The notes under the pieces: model-generated
Seen by the model: the letters and a program-made list of their open reading frames with translations, nothing else
Databases searched by the model: none
Told to the model about the DNA's origin: nothing
Made by a program: the position numbers and the translations under genes
In this document: positions 46,170 through 57,824 of the stretch, piece after piece
How the letters are laid out: the number at the start of each line of letters is the position of its first letter
How positions within the stretch are numbered: the first letter of the stretch is position 1
Origin: Garcia nutans
Taxonomy: Eukaryota; Streptophyta; Magnoliopsida; Malpighiales; Euphorbiaceae
Assembly (NCBI GenBank): GCA_947685225.1
Contig: CANTUV010000003.1
Location: 5,836,001 to 5,900,000, forward strand
Reading direction: 5' to 3'
DNA: 64,000 nucleotides

Positions 46170-49100
46170 TGTAATATCCCAAATTATACCCTAGAAGTGT
46201 TAATATTATTGTTATTTTATTTGGATTAAGTGTATATGTTAAGTTGATAAGAAAAGAAAATTTGAAGAGAGAATGTTCATGTGCTATTTGAAAGAAAAGT
46301 ATATGTATATGTATTTTGGGAAGAAATAGGGTTTAGAGACAAGTTTATATGTTGTGTATATGATGATATATATAACATATAAATTGGTCAAATGAAGAGT
46401 CAAAGTGATGGTTAAGTGGAAGAAGATATTTTTGGTTGTTATTGAAATTACATATAAGGGCTTATATGAGACAAAAAGCTAAGTTAAGTGATGAGGGGTA
46501 TTTGAGTAATTACTTGAAATGAAATGCTTGGTGGAAATTTAAAGAGGTGAGATTTTGTCTTTTCTTCAATTTCTTTCTTCTTCTTCTCTTCTCCACGTTG
46601 GTTGGCTCCTCCTTAGACAAGAGAAAGCAAAGTGAGATTTGTTTAATTCTAACATCAATTGAAGGGAGAATCAAAGGATTTAATTGAAGATTTGTGGAAT
46701 TCAACAACTTAGGTAAGTTCTTTCTCTTGATTTTCCTTTGTTCTTTTGAAATTGTGTTTGGGGTTGGTGAGTTGATATGGATGGTTGATTAAATGTGTTT
46801 ATGATATGTTTTCAAGTGTTAAAATTGGTTTTAAGTTGAGAGCTTAAATAAGTGTTGTTGTTGGAAGTGGTGGATGTTGATTTTGAAAGATGGAGAAGGA
46901 TGTTGGTTTTATGGTTTTGGGATGGTTTGTGTTTAAATGTATGTTAATGGGTTGTTAAAGTGATTATTGTGATGATTATGTAAGATATGTGTTTATGTCA
47001 TTGATTGTATCCAATTGAATGAGATTATTGTTGTGTAAAATGTGTATAAATGCAATTGAAAGAAGTTTGGCTACATTTAGGGTTTATGTATGAGAGACGT
47101 AATTTGGGACGGTCGCTATTAGTCATGTGCGGTCGCGACTTAGGTCGGACTTCTGACCGCGAAACCTACTGTGATAAGGTTTCATTGTGTAATTGTATGG
47201 AGCGGTCGTATTCATGTGAGGCGCGACCGCTAGAAGTGTTCTGTTCTGCTTTATTTGAAGCAACCTAATTCTGCAATAAGATTCTCAAACACATGTTAAA
47301 ACAGAGATCATTTGTCTAATGTCATTGATGAAATTGATTATACATTTGAGGGTAATGATGATGCATATGATATTATATGAACAATGTTATGTTTATGCAT
47401 TGTGGAGCTTGTTATAGGTAATGTGTTATATAAATGATGTATTTTGTAATGTTACATTAATAATGCTATAGGTAAAATGTAAAGGATATGAGGAGGTAAT
47501 TGACTATGTATAGCTTGATGGGAGTAGTTCTTGAGGTAAGTATAAATTTACCTAGATGCATTCTTTTATATGATTTTGAAACTTAAAACAATGTTAAGTA
47601 GATTAATATATTGTTAATACAATGATTATCCAAAAAGGTATGTGCAATGAAATTTATTATGATAAATGTTTTAAATAATGAATGGTGTAAATGTGTCTTG
47701 AGAAGTGATGAGATGTGATGTTATCAAGGATGATAATAATGATCAAAAATGAAATAAATGGACATTTGGTTTATACGACAATGAACTTAAGATATATGTG
47801 CAATGTAAGTGATTATGTATGCTTGAATGATAAAGTGTATAATGTGATGATTTAAATGTGATATGATGCCATTGTGATTGGCTATGATGATTTAAATGTG
47901 ATTTGATGCCATTGTGATTGGCTATGATGATTTAAATGTGATTTGATGCCATTGTGATTGGCTATGATGATTTAAATGTGATTTGATGCCATTGTGATTG
48001 GCTATGATGATTTAAATGTGATATGATGCCATTGTGATTGGCTATGATGATTTAAATGTGATATGATGCCATTGTGATTGGCTATGATGATTTAAATGTG
48101 ATTTGATGCCATTGTGATTGGCTATGATGATTTAAATGTGATATGATGCCATTGTGATTGGCTATGATGATTTAAATGTGATATGATGCCATTGTGATTG
48201 GCTATGATGATTTAAATGTGATATGATGCCATTGTGATTGGCTATGATGATTTAAATGTGATATGATGCCATTGTGATTGGCTATGATGATTTAAATGTG
48301 ATATGATGCCATTGTGATTGGCTATGATGATTTAAATGTGATATGATGCCATTGTGATTGGCTATGATGATTTAAATGTGATATGATGCCATTGTGATTG
48401 GCTATGATGATCTAAAGGTGATATGATGCCATTGTGATTGGCTATGATGATTCAATTGAAAGAAATAAGGCATATTTGCCTAGATGATGATGAGAAGTGA
48501 TAATGGAATTGATAAATGAATTGTGTGTCTAATATGTTATTCATTTTCAGAGTTTTGTTGTTGGTGGCATGCCTAATAATAGTAACAATCTCTTGAAGTT
48601 AGGTTGGATATGATCCTTGAAGCCTAATTGAGATGTTACATCCCTTGAAGCTAGGTTGGATTGGTTCTTGAAGCCAAGTTGGGTTGAAGTTTAACATGTT
48701 TTACTCCCCTTGAAGCTTGGTTGAATCTAAATCCTTGAAGCCTAGTTGGGTCAATGATAATGATAATGTGATAATTAAACCAAAGCATTAACTCTGAAAG
48801 TTGAATGGCATATTAGTGTTTTGGGCCCGAGTCTGTCTTTGTTTTTAATGTGATATGCAAAGGTTGAGCTAGATGAATAATGAGATCTATGGTTGCCTTT
48901 GTTGGAAATGTGATTCATGATTGGTAAAATGTGAATAAAATAATGACATGATATGTTATGAAATAGGAGATGTAATGTGTGTGTTGATATATTGATTGTG
49001 AGTCTTAATGATGGATCCGTGATTGGTGTAACGAAGTATAATGTTATGTAGTATGGCATGATAATATTGTATAAATGAATTATTGAAAGGAGATTTGGTT

Positions 49101-49700
49101 TGAGAAGTTATGTTGAAATATGTGATTTTGAAGGTACAATGTGACATGTAATATTTATATGAGGTAGAAATGGTAAGTATCGTTTTGTGAATGTTCTATG
49201 TAAATATGTATATAATCTATGAGATTAGTAGGAATACATGATGAATGCATTGAGGAAGAAGAAAAATAGGATCAAGAAACAATAAAACATGAGGTTAAAT
49301 ATATGAGGTATGATTCTTTTGTAACGCATATTTTATATTTATTTGTACTACTAAGCTTTCGGGCTTAGCGCGGATGTGTAATCGCGCAGGTGATTAGGAG
49401 GAAGAAATGAAGCCTTTCGTCATGCCACAAGAAGAGTAGAGTTTGTTGAGACCAACTAGAGGGTGATGCATACATGTATAAATTTAATTATGATGTATTT
49501 CTGATAAAGTGTGTTTATATGTATAAATAAAGTTTTGATAAAGAAAGAGTAAATATTCTTTAGATGAATATAATTATGTTTTGAATATAATTTAAAGGTT
49601 TTTAAATTGTAACTAAAAGTGACATCCTTATACCTTATATATTTACTGTATGTGTACCAGGTATATGTATAGTACTTATATGGAGTATCGGGGTGTTACA
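46170..49700 (+). mobile_element. Solo LTR E, 3531 bp
   Basis: It starts TGTAATATCCC and ends GGGTGTTACA, with the exact duplication CAATG at 46165-46169 and 49701-49705. It carries donor-like GGTAAGTTC (GT at 46713), a GC palindrome cluster with GCGGTCGC and GCGACCGC (47098-47235), a second donor-like site (47535), fifteen 40-bp repeats (47861-48460), CTTGAAGC units (48591-48751) and a hairpin pair (49350-49390). It is the longest LTR of the window. Confidence 0.9.
47861..48460 (+). repeat. Fifteen tandem 40-bp repeats in LTR E
   Basis: The step is exactly 40 bp from 47861 to 48421. Units differ mainly by ATATGATG or ATTTGATG; the last two carry extra changes at their ends. The core GCCATTGTGATTGGCTATG can form a short CCA/TGG hairpin. 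Very low divergence suggests recent expansion or homogenisation. Confidence 0.96.
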
Positions 49701-50860
49701 CAATGTGCCTAGTTGATTATGGAAAATGAGAAAAAAAATTGAATATGAAATAATTGTGTGCCTAGTATGTTATTCAATTTTCAATTTTCTATGTTTGTCG
49801 GCATGCCTATGAGGTTATCCTCATTATTTTCCTTTGGGGCTAGCTTTTGAACAATTATTATGGTTTGCCTTTGGGGCTAGATGCTTGGTGTCACTGTGAT
49901 ATGATTTTTCTTTGAGGCTAGCTTTTGAGTAATTATTATAATCTGCCTTTGGGGCTACCTTTGAAGCAATTATTATGATTTGCCTTCGGGGCTAGACACA
50001 TGGTGTCAATTTGGACCAAATTAGTAACTTTGGGATTTGAATGGCATATTAGATCTTTTGGGCTCATGCTTGTGCTTCTTATTATGTGAATTATTAAATG
50101 ATGAAAGAATATGTTTAAAGTGAGCTTGGATGCCACATTGTGACATAGCATAAATGCATTATGCATTGGCATTATTTTATAATTTTATTGTTATCAAAGT
50201 TTTTACCACTAGGTTTTTGGCTTAGTGTGATTATAACTCATCGCGCATGTGACAGAGGAGATCCGGTTGAGTCGAAGAGTTCGTCTAGACTAGGTCGGGT
50301 CTAGATTTGAGATTTTCATTGTAGAGTTGATAGTGGGCATCAAAATCAGAGACACAACCATCATGTATGTGTTTTATATTACATTTTGATATTTCCTAAA
50401 TTATATTATGTTTTGATGCATATATATTGTAAATTATAAAGAATGGGTTGAAAATTTTATAATGTGAGTGTACATGTGGTTTGATAAAAATATATATGTA
50501 TTTTGAGAAACTTGGAGAAATTGAGGAGTGTGGGTGAAATGTATAAATGATTTTTATTGGGAGTGTTTTCTGATGCATGTTGCGTTTGGTTGTAATTTGG
50601 GAATGTCTAAATTACAGATAAAACTTTGGCGAATTTTTTCCAGAGATTTTCAAATAAAACTCTATTTTTGATCCTATAATTTATAACGAACATTTATTTA
50701 TTATTTAATTATACATTTAAAAGTGTTTTGGATTTTAAATAGAAAATGTAGAAAATTTTTATTAAACCGAATTATGATATTTTTATACCGTATATGCATA
50801 TTTTACATATACTGAGTGTATGTATTATACATATATATGGTATAAGGGTGTTACATGATT

Positions 50861-52482
50861 AGGGTTTGGATAGGGTAATGTTGAATTTAGGGTTTTAGAA
50901 AGGGAATTTTCAAAGTATGATTGATTGTTTGATTTTAATGTTTAAATCATGTTATTTAATGATATAGGTGATGGAAATAAGCTTGGATTAATAAATTGAA
51001 TGAGTTGGAATGAAGAACCTTTAATGGTGAAGGTTATGTCATTTTAGGGTTTTGTATAAGAATATGTGTTTATTAAATGTGAATGAATGAAACATGTTAT
51101 AACATTTTTTTAATAATATAAATTAACTTAAAACACTAATTTAAATGGTTTAATATGGATTTCCAATGTTAAAGTAAGGAAAGGCTAAATTTTGTAAATT
51201 TGTTAGAGTGATATTTAATTAGGGTTTATTGTTGGAAATACCTTAAAATGTGATATTAAATGATTGTATTTGATTACATTTGGTATAGGCATTAAGAAGA
51301 AGTAGATTACCCAACCCTAGTGTGGAAGGGCAAATTGGAATTAAAGGTTGGTGGAAGATTTATAACTTGCATTTGAGTGCTTAGTGAGGTATATACAACC
51401 TTTTGATAAATTGGATATGTTTGCATTACATTTGGCCTAAAACATTTTAGATGAAAAATGTGTTAAGCTACTTGGTAGCTTGAACATTCATGAACATTGT
51501 GCTATGATATGTGAATTGTTATGTATGCATTATATGCATTACCAAAAACCATTTTTAATGGGTAAAATGAATGAAATGTGATTTATGTGAAAATGACCCA
51601 AAAATATTTGGGTAATGTGATATTTATGTGAAATGAGATATATTGTGATGAAATGATGAAACATGATGAGATATGATGAATTGACATTGATATGAATGAG
51701 GAAAATGAGAAAATAAAGCAATTTGATGAGAAAAATAGAAAATGAGACAATGTGATGATAAAAAGTGATTATGGAAATTATGAATTATTTGTGTGGCTAG
51801 TATGTTATTCAATTTCCAGAGTTCTGTGTTTGGCAGCATGCGTATGAGGTTATCCTCTTTATTTGCCTTTGGCGCTAGAAGCTATGCATCATTGATTTAT
51901 GATTTGCCTTCGGGCTAGATGCTTGGCATCAATGAGATATGATTTGCCTTCGGGCTTGACGTTGGACCAAAATGGTAACTCTGGAATTTGAATGATATAT
52001 TAGTTTGTTTGGGCTCATGCTTGTGTATATGTTTATGCGATTTCTAAGAGATGAAATATTATCTTTTAAAAGTGAATTTATATGTCACACTGTGACATAT
52101 CATATAAAGGCATTATGCATTGGCATTATTTTATAGTTTTATTATTATCAAAGTTTGTATAGCTAGGCTTTTAGCTTAGCGCAATTGTAATTCATTGCGC
52201 ATGTGACAGGGGTGATCTAGTTGAGCCAGAGAGTTCTTCTCGACAGGGTCGAGTCTAGATTTGAGATTGCTTATTGAGTTAATTTTTGGGTACATCAAGA
52301 TTAGAGCCATTTGCCAGCATGTATATATTTTATATTATAGTACATTTTGTTATTATGTATATTATGTTTATGCTTTGGAGTATAAATTGTAAATTATAAA
52401 TAATATCTTGGATTAATTGTGTAATGTAGGGTTTTATATGTGTTTTGATATATTTATATATATAAATATTTTGAGGAATTTT
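50861..52482 (+). repeat. Element A 3' LTR, second part
   Basis: It continues 34087 after element C. The AACACATTT region (about 51440-51470), a decayed donor-like GAGGTATAT (51389) and the hairpin pair (52163-52203) are recognisable. Similarity to C's LTR ends near 52482, so about 400 bp of the LTR end is missing at the copia junction. No coding sequence is present. Confidence 0.8.
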
Positions 52483-53238
52483 GAACGGACGACAAATGTT
52501 TCGACTGGACTAGATGCAAGTTCGACCGAAATATTTAAATATTACACAAGTTAAAAGTTGTTGTACCTCCACTCAATTAGTGAAAGCCATGTGGACCAAC
52601 GGTTGGAAGAGCATTGAGCAGAATTTCAAATGTTGTGATTGGACTACTATGTTTCCCACCTATATAAGTTTGACCATGAAATTGCTCTGGCTAAGAAATT
52701 AGTGGAAGATAAGAATCAAACATGTTGGATTACACCTCAAATGGCTATTTCATGGTTTGTAAGCTATATATACCATATGATACTTTATTTTTAAGAAGAG
52801 TTGTGATTGTAATAGCCTACTAAAATATCTTTATTTTCTTTGCATCAAAAATTACATCTTGTATTGATAAAGTGCTGGGTGTGAGCATTAAACACCATCT
52901 TAAGTATAAATGTGAGCTTGGAAACACTTAGGTTGTGAAAGTGAGCCTGGAAAAACTCTTGTAAGGATTATACTCAAACTATTGTATAGTTCGGTGTGAG
53001 CTAAAGAAAACACAAGTTAGAGTTAAGCTTGTAAAAACTCAAAACTAGTGGAACCTTAACAAGTTGTTAAGGAAGTGGATGTAGGATCAAGGTAAATCCG
53101 AACCACTATAAATCTTTGTGTTCTTTGTTCTATTCTCTACATCTTTTACATTTCTTGATTGTGAATTTTTAATTTACCATCACTTCTTCAAATTAACCAA
53201 TTCACCCCCCCTCTTAGTAGCCATCTTGGGACAACAAT

Positions 53239-53250
53239 TGGTATCAGAGC
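53239..53250 (+). promoter_or_regulatory. Primer-binding site of the copia element
   Basis: TGGTATCAGAGC matches the initiator tRNA-Met complement exactly over 12 bases. Confidence 0.85.
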
Positions 53251-53290
53251 TTAGATATTTCTTAAACTTAATTGTGAAATTTGATCCACA

Positions 53291-53341
53291 ATGGAAACTT
53301 CTTCTTCATCCACCTCAAATTCTCATGGAAATCTCAACTAT
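53291..53341 (+). pseudogene. Copia gag N-terminus, cut by element F
   Basis: Seventeen codons from ATG 53291 encode METSSSSTSNSHGNLNY, a Ser/Asn-rich start such as copia gags often have. The frame is interrupted by element F at 53342. ACTAT (53337-53341) should be F's target duplication; its partner lies outside the window. Confidence 0.6.
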
Positions 53342-55911
53342 TGTAATATCCCAAGTGATACCCTAAAATTTTTGAAAATATTATTTGTTGAGAATTAATT
53401 ATATGATTTTAACTGTATTTCTGATTAAGTGAGAAGATAAGAGGAATGAGTGTGTATATGTTGTATATATATAGAGATATATATACAATATATATACAAG
53501 TCTATAGCTTATTTGGTCTAAAAAGATATTTTGATTATTATATTAAGTTAGTGGAAATGACATAAGTGGGTTGATATTATATTGTTAAATTGCTTGGTGG
53601 AGAGTGATTTGGGGAAAGTGTTTGTTTAAAAGAGTATGGTTTGACTTGTCTTCTTCTTCCTCTTCTTCTTTCTTCTTTGGCCGGTCATCACCACCATCTT
53701 CAATAGGGAGAGATTTTGTTGCTTCCAAACACAAGAGATTGAAGGACTTTAAGAGATCAAGTTGGAGTTTTAATGATTTTCTTCACTTTTGGTAAGTTTC
53801 CAACCTGTTTCTTTGTTTTCTTTTGAGTTGTGTTTATGAGTTTGGTGGATGGTTGTTGTAGATGTATTTATGGTTGATTTGGTATATTTGAGGTTGTGTT
53901 GTTTTGTTAACTTTGATTGTGGGGTTGGATTGAAGAGAAAAGGGTTAAGTTTGATGAAAGAGATAAGAGTTGTGAGTGTTATGACTTTGAGTTGTGATAT
54001 ATGGTTGCGATTGTGTTGTGATGTTTGTAATTGAGTAGTTTTGATGTTTATTCAAGTTCATATGGTATATTGTTGATTTTGGTTAAGTTTGTTTGGAGTG
54101 AAAAAGGGTAAAAGAATGATGTTTGTTGGATGTGGCGTTTTCGTGTCGATTTCAGGGTTTTTGGTTTGACACGCCCATTAGCACGACCATGTCTTTAGGC
54201 GTATCATTGGTTCTATTTTTTAGGTTGGTGACACGTCTAGTGACAAGCCCCAGTAACAATCCCATGTCACTGAGCATGTAATAGCTTCTATGTTGGAGAA
54301 GAATTGACACGTGAAGTGACACGCCCATGTCACTAAGTGTATCAAAGCTTCTGTGTTGTGGGTTTAGGCCACGTTCATGAGCATGCCCGTGTTGTTGAAC
54401 GTGTCATGTGTAGAGTTTGCCCTAGATAGTTCTCTTCCTTATTTTCTTATAAGTATCACTAAGTGAATATGTGTAATCACCTTTGGATTAGGTTTTGAAG
54501 AGAATTGAGTTACCCAAGCCAAGGTTTGAGTGATATCTTGGAAGAGGAGATTGATAGAGTGGTGTTGTTTCTTTTAGAGGTAAGTACAAATTTTGAATGA
54601 TTGCATACATTTATATGACATTGGGACTTAACACATTTAGTTGAGAAATGTGTTAAGTTACTTGATATATTGTTGATGAATGAGTTATATGTAATGATAT
54701 GCATATTGTGAATTATGTTGATATATCAATGCAATTGAGTAATGTGTTGTATATGAAAAGAAATGTGGAATAATGTGATATGATATGTGAAATCATAATG
54801 TAACAAATTTATATTGACACAAAAGAGAAGAATGAGAAAAGATGAGAAAATGATGATATAATAAGGCAATATGCCTAGTTTAATTGTGAGAAATGAAAAG
54901 AGAATGGAATTATGAAAGTATTTGATAATGAGATAAATGAATAAATTATGTGCCTAGTATGTTATTCAATTTTCAGAGTTCTGGGTTTGGCGGCATGCCT
55001 ATGAATTGCTGGGCAGGTGAAAAGACCGGGCCTAGTTGATAAATGTGATATTTTTGGGGTGAAAAGACTGGGTCGTAAGCCTCAAAAACTGTAGCAGTCT
55101 AGCCAGGTTGAGGACCAATATACTGGGGCCTAAGGGTCTAGCCGGGTTGAGGTCCAAGAGACTGGGGCTGTTATATTATCCATGGATATATATGTTGCCT
55201 ACGGGGCTATACACATGGTGTCATTATGGACCAAAGCAGTAACTATGAACTTTGAATAGCATATTAGATCCTTTTTGGGCCCATGTTTGTCTTTGTTTTA
55301 ATGTGATTTATGAAATGTGATGCAAGTGATTAATGTATTGAGATATAATGTAATGAGTTGATATATTCACATGTGTTATGCATTAGCATTGCATTAATCT
55401 ATATTGAATCAAAGTTTGTACCACTAAGCTTTCTGTTTAGCGCGATTGTGGTTCATCACGTAGGTGACAGGGTAGATCCTGTTGTGCCGAAGAGCTTATC
55501 TAGACCGAGTCGAGTCTAGGCTTGAGTTTGTGAGAGCAGTGTTGAGTTGTGGACATCAAGATCAGAGAAGAACTTCCAACATGTATAAACTCTATAATTT
55601 TGTAAACATTGATTTTGATATATACGTATGTGTTTTCTACTGCTTATTAAACAAATGTTTTGGATAACCTTTTGGGGGTAATGAAGATATATGTATATGT
55701 ATTTTAACAAGGGTTGTTTCATCTATTACTAATTACAATATAAATTAAACGTTTTTAGTTTATTCAGATTTTAGTAATGACGACTTTGGTTTTATATTTA
55801 AGGATGGGTTTGTTTGTTTAAAATGGACTGTGATATTCTTGTATTCGGTATACGTATATTACATATTGAGTGTATATGCAGTGTGCATATATTGGGTATA
55901 GGGGTGCTACA
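53342..55911 (+). repeat. Element F 5' LTR, 2570 bp
   Basis: It starts TGTAATATCCC and ends GGGGTGCTACA. It contains an AT palindrome (53459-53500), CT-rich leader and GGCCGG (about 53647-53686), donor-like GGTAAGTTT (GT at 53792), GC palindrome cluster with TGACACGCCC (about 54167-54410), donor-like AG/GTAAGTAC (GT at 54580), AACACATTT hairpin (54628-54657) and hairpin pair (55422-55461). Confidence 0.9.
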
Positions 55912-56070
55912 ACTTGCTTTGGTATCAGAGCCTAGGTTTGAGGTTCTCAACCTAGGTGAATTGTAAGAAAAAGAAAATTTTAATTTTAAAATATGGTTTT
56001 TAAATAATATATATGCATTGGCACTAGCAGTTTCTGATCTTTGATGATGTAATTTATGCTGTGTTTGTAG
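54580..56070 (+). promoter_or_regulatory. Candidate leader intron of element F
   Basis: The donor-like AG/GTAAGTAC (GT at 54580) and acceptor-like TGTTTGTAG (AG at 56069-56070, 12 bp before the gag ATG) enclose the LTR end and primer site. The pair corresponds to those of elements B and C. This is an inference; an RNA-seq junction would decide. Confidence 0.4.
55920..55932 (+). promoter_or_regulatory. Primer-binding site of element F
   Basis: TGGTATCAGAGCC, 8 bp after the LTR end, matches the initiator tRNA-Met complement without mismatch, the best-preserved primer site of the gypsy elements here. Confidence 0.9.
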
Positions 56071-56082
56071 ATATAGGTAGTG

Positions 56083-57318
56083 ATGGCGTCTCAATCACGT
56101 TAGTCTGTAGAAGGTAGTGCTGAGAGTGTAGCTCCTATTGAGGGTAGAGATGGAGCTAGGGTTGAGGTAGCTGGAGAGGCACCTACTCCTGTGCCAGAGA
56201 GACCAGCTACTGATGAGATTTTGCCAGTTTGGTTACGGTATATGGTAGATTTGTTGAGGCAGGCTCCAATGCAGCAGCCGCCACTGCAACAGCAGCCGTA
56301 AGTACCAGTGAGGCAGTATGATAAATTGAGAAAATTTGGAGCTGAGGACTTCTTTGGTACTACAGATCCTACAGTAGCTGAGCAGTGGTTAGATAGAGTT
56401 CAGAGGGTATTCATTCAGCTACAGGCTACTCCTAAAGAGAAGTTTGATTATGCTAGATCCCTGCTGCAGAGAGGTGCGTATGATTGGTGGAAGACGGTTC
56501 CCCATGCCATGGATAATTCACCGACCTTGTCTTATGGTGATTTTCTGCGGGAGTTTGAGCAGAAGTACACTCCGAGGGAGTATAAAGATGCGAAGAAGAT
56601 GGAGTTTCTGAATCTGAGGCAGGATAATTCGACTGTGACAGAGTATGAGATTGAGTTTATCCGGTTGAGTCTTTATGCCGGTGGGATTATTTCAGATGAG
56701 ATAGACCAGTGTAGGAGATTTAAGGAGGGGTTGAGACCCTCTATTATGTGTATTGTGGCAGGTTCCCAGTATCAGGATCTTTCCCAGCTAGTTGCAGTGG
56801 CTCAGAGTATTGAGAGAGCACAGCGTATTGCAGCAGCTGCTACTGAGGAGGAAACCAGAGTTAGGAGACCCCAGTTTGAGGCAGGGTCTTCATCTGCAAA
56901 GAGAGGCCGAGGAGGTCATTTTCAGAGGTTCAGTAGGGGCCAGAGGCACCCTGTTAGGTCAGTACCACATCAGAGGCAGAGATCGAGACCTATAGTTTTT
57001 ATGGCTAGTGCATCGACCCCAGTGACTCAGAGGTCTACTCCATCTACATGTGTCCATTGTGGTAGGATACATGGGGGTGTTTGTTGGAAGATAGGTGGAC
57101 CAGCTGTGTGTTTTAGATGCGGGTCGCCTGACCATTTCATTAGAGATTGTCCTGAGCTACAGGAGGATAGTTAGGCAGATTCTGTAGTTTCTTGACCTAG
57201 TATCACAGGAGGTCGTAGTGGTAGAGATTTTAGTAGACGTGGTCGACCTGGGTTTGATCAAAGAAGAGGCTCTACATCTGGAGGTAGTAGGCTAGATGAG
57301 GTTGGGCCATCGCAGTGA
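56083..57318 (+). pseudogene. Element F gag region
   Basis: The frame from ATG 56083 runs without shift into protease. Premature stops lie at 56101, 56299, 57172, 57193 and 57316; at all five, element B has CAG, CAA or CGA. The 288-codon open part (56308-57174) has the capsid core (RKFGAEDFFGTTDPTVAEQW, DYARSLLQRGAYDWWKTVP, REYKDAKKMEF), a basic Arg/Ser/Gly region and the intact zinc knuckle CFRCGSPDHFIRDC (57109-57150), preceded by CVHCGRIHGGVCW. Gag assembles the particle and binds RNA. Gag and pol share one frame, as in single-ORF chromoviruses. Confidence 0.88.
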
Positions 57319-57824
57319 GTGTATGTGATGCAGAGGTATCCAGATGCTTCAGCCGTCATTACAAGTAGATTTTCTTTATTTGGCATTTCAGTTCTTGCTC
57401 TAATTGATCCAGGATCTACGCATTCATATATAAATGCATCCATCTTGCCTATGTCTGAATTGCATTCTGAGTCCCTAGGATTTGATGTTTTGGTGACAAA
57501 TCCATTAGGACATAGTGTTGTGGTGAGTAAGGTGCACCGAGATAGTCCAGTTGTTGTTCAGGATGAGGAGTTTCTTGGTGATTTGATTGAGATGCCTTTC
57601 AAGGAATATGATTTGATCTTAGGCATGGATTGGTTAGCTAAGCACGGGGCTGTAGTAGACTGTCAAAATAAGTGTATTACCCTAAGAACCGGTGGTGGTA
57701 GAATTATGATGATATCTAGTGAGAAAAGACAACTTGCATCTATGTTTGTTTCAGCTATTGCAGCCAAGAGGATGATTCGGAAAGGGTGTGATGCTTATCT
57801 TGCTCATGTTGTGGATACCAGAGT
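57319..57824 (+). pseudogene. Element F protease domain
   Basis: The protease is open throughout. It shows LIDPGSTHSYINASIL at the active site (about 57403-57450) and DLILGMDWLAKHGAVVD at its C-terminal end. It is in the same frame as gag. The frame is cut at VDTRV by solo LTR G and resumes at 60968; AGAGT (57820-57824) is duplicated at 60968-60972. The linker after the protease is the interruption site, close to the point where the palindrome/H insertion hit element B. Confidence 0.87.

Larger units (their letters stand above)
34088..50855 (+). mobile_element. Element C: complete Tekay/Del-like element with two nested solo LTRs
   Basis: The LTRs are 34088-36937 (2850 bp) and 44477-50855 (2843 bp after removing solo LTR E and its duplicated site). 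The near-equal net lengths confirm the boundaries. Target duplication is TGGTT (34083-34087) and TGATT (50856-50860). It is inserted in A's 3' LTR. Gag is interrupted by solo LTR D and the 3' LTR by solo LTR E. Confidence 0.9.
44477..50855 (+). repeat. Element C 3' LTR, split by solo LTR E
   Basis: Parts 44477-46169 and 49706-50855 give a net length of 2843 bp. Four GTCAA motifs lie at 44647-44692, TATA at 44825-44842, CT-rich leader at 44880-44903, donor-like sites at 45018 and 45713, and the hairpin pair at 50207-50247. It ends GGGTGTTACA. Confidence 0.88.
11003..52482 (+). mobile_element. Element A: oldest Tekay/Del-like element, repeatedly interrupted
   Basis: Pieces in order: 3' remnant of the 5' LTR (11003-11158), gag (11328-12570), pol (12571-15639), C-terminal pol (31545-31811 and 33193-33230), polypurine tract (33301-33313) and 3' LTR (33314-34087 and 50861-52482). 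Gaps are filled by an Ogre-type solo LTR carrying element B, an Athila-like solo LTR and element C. The joined flanks match uninterrupted sister copies, and target duplications mark each insertion. Nearly all of the 5' LTR is missing at the junction with the Ogre-type LTR, and the last few hundred bases of the 3' LTR are missing before the copia fragment. Confidence 0.85.
52497..53341 (+). mobile_element. Ty1/copia element, 5' LTR and start of gag
   Basis: The end ...CACCCCCCCTCTTAGTAGCC, a short CA end and TTGGTATCAGAGCT is the classic Ty1/copia LTR/primer-site junction in plants. The LTR probably starts TGTTTCGACTGG at 52497 and ends near 53233-53236 (about 740 bp), but the 5' boundary is uncertain. 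CCTATATAAG near 52660 is a TATA-like site. Gag starts at 53291 and is cut by element F at 53342; the rest lies beyond the window. Confidence 0.75.

Noticed and set aside
47861..48460. CRISPR array
   Set aside because: The 40-bp units are contiguous with no unique spacers, inside a plant LTR.
52514..52702. Small ORF in the copia LTR
   Set aside because: Lies upstream of the LTR/primer-site junction in an AT-rich LTR with no domain; likely chance.
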